From CAIRDP01 sp037141915 (lineage in GTDB: Bacteria; Bacteroidota; Bacteroidia; Bacteroidales; FEN-979), in NCBI GenBank assembly GCA_037141915.1, contig JBAXBP010000203.1, positions 1 through 6,171 on the forward strand: a stretch of DNA of 6,171 nucleotides. Direction: 5' to 3'. The notes beneath the pieces are model-generated. The model ran no database searches, was not told the DNA's origin, and was given only the letters and a program-made list of their open reading frames with translations. The translations under genes and the position numbers were made by a program. This document shows, piece by piece, positions 5,578 to 6,171 of this stretch. Within the stretch, counting starts at the first letter, position 1; every line of letters begins with the position of its first letter.

Positions 5578-5786
5578 TGGCAAATCCATGTACTTATATT
5601 ATAGAAATTAATGGGAAAGAAGTAGAGTTCACTAAAGATGAATTAGTTGAACATCTTTTAAAACAAGATTTATCAAAATATGAATCTGTTTTTAAAATTC
5701 CAGAAATGATAACTACATCTATTAAAAATGCCGTTACTGAACAAGAAAGGACAGATAAAGGATTAGAAAAAATAGAAGTAGATTAA
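5577..5786 (+). CDS. N-terminal part of a probable large phage protein, ended early by a likely frameshift
   Basis: A 69-residue frame starting with MANPCTYIIEINGKEVEFTK and ending at the TAA at 5784-5786. The opening, a short strand pair around INGKEVEF followed by a helix KDELVEHLLKQDLSKY, resembles from memory the N-termini of very large phage proteins that carry several enzymatic domains. Coding continues smoothly if the single T at 5784 is skipped: EKIEVD then joins KRTFPEVADKAKK in the next frame. The start at 5577 is supported by the TAATG overlap with the preceding stop. It could also be a true small gene; I prefer the broken-gene reading because the next frame is open from 5782 and appears protein-coding before its first ATG. 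Confidence 0.55.
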   Translation: MANPCTYIIEINGKEVEFTKDELVEHLLKQDLSKYESVFKIPEMITTSIKNAVTEQERTDKGLEKIEVD

Positions 5787-5823
5787 AAGGACTTTCCCAG
5801 AAGTTGCAGATAAGGCTAAAAAA

Positions 5824-6171
5824 ATGGTAGATAGTGGAGAGCTTGACATTGATGCAATAGTTAAAGAAGTTAATGCAAAGCCAAGACCATTGTCAGCAGA
5901 AGAAAGCGCAGGTTTATTGTATGATAGAATGAAAATTCAAAATGAATATAGAACTAAAGTAAATGAAATCAATGAAATCCGTAATGACGCTACTTTAGAT
6001 GAAGATAGAAAATTAATAAAAATAGCTGTTGCTGAAACTCAATTAAATGCAATTGAAGAAAGAAGTCTTGCAAATGATGAGGCAGCTAGAAAAACAGGGT
6101 ATGAGCAAGGTTTAGGATTAGCTATAAGAAGAGCTATAATAAAAGAAGATTATTCTTTGTTGAATCAAAAG
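5824..6171 (+). CDS. Continuation of a large phage-like protein, partial, runs off the window
   Basis: This frame opens after the TAG at 5779-5781, first reaches ATG at 5824, and stays open to the last base. Residues upstream of that ATG (KRTFPEVADKAKK, 5785-5823) look coding, so 5824 may not be the true start. The visible part is a charged, mostly helical protein: VDSGELDIDAIVKEVN, then PLSAEESAGLLYDRMKIQNE, a long predicted coiled helix with many E, K, N and I residues, and ARKTGYEQGLGLAIRRAIIKEDYSLLN. The arrangement of a 'SAEESAGLLYDRMK' helix, a coiled coil and an 'EQGLGLAIRRAI..EDYSL' helix recalls large phage virion polyproteins, from memory and without a database match. It is AT-rich like the two fragments before it. 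Confidence 0.5.
   Translation, partial: MVDSGELDIDAIVKEVNAKPRPLSAEESAGLLYDRMKIQNEYRTKVNEINEIRNDATLDEDRKLIKIAVAETQLNAIEERSLANDEAARKTGYEQGLGLAIRRAIIKEDYSLLNQK

Overview
The window looks like a chromosomal segment from a member of the Bacteroidota (Bacteroidetes), joined near position 5475 to a short piece of AT-rich phage-like DNA. The assignment rests on promoters that match the Bacteroidetes -7 consensus TAnnTTTG, A-rich leaders without clear Shine-Dalgarno sites, and a DnaE C-terminus whose wording fits the Bacteroidetes proteins I remember. Positions 1 to about 5470 have moderate GC (two 60-base stretches counted by hand gave 53% and 60%). The region right of about 5475 is much poorer in GC (four stretches gave 18%, 25%, 28% and 37%).

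Layout, left to right: (1) 3-1139 (+), the C-terminal part of a DNA polymerase III alpha subunit, interrupted in frame by two arrays of 7-base repeats (252-356 and 516-585). (2) 1202-2203 (-), a SAM-dependent O-methyltransferase of the acetylserotonin type. (3) 2301-3176 (+), a stomatin-type SPFH/band-7 membrane protein, divergent from the methyltransferase with near back-to-back promoters. (4) 3267-3878 (-), adenylylsulfate kinase CysC with a GTG start. (5) 4035-5366 (+), an exported Ntn-hydrolase of the C45 acyltransferase type, divergent from cysC with face-to-face promoters. (6) 5397-about 5474 (-), a probable cut-off 3' end of another chromosomal gene. (7) from about 5475, AT-rich DNA with the tail of one phage-like gene, a TAATG junction, and the start of a large protein split by a likely one-base frameshift at 5784; its second part runs off the window.

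The chromosomal genes are single transcription units in alternating orientation, so they do not form a pathway together. The two most notable signals are the heptamer arrays, which share one architecture (direct GTGAnnC units, a 14-base purine-rich centre, inverted GnnTCAC units) and sit inside a polymerase gene, and the junction near 5475, where a gene appears to be truncated on each side. The junction is better explained by illegitimate joining or a chimeric assembly than by site-specific prophage integration. I see no defence system, CRISPR array, tRNA, rRNA or insertion sequence.
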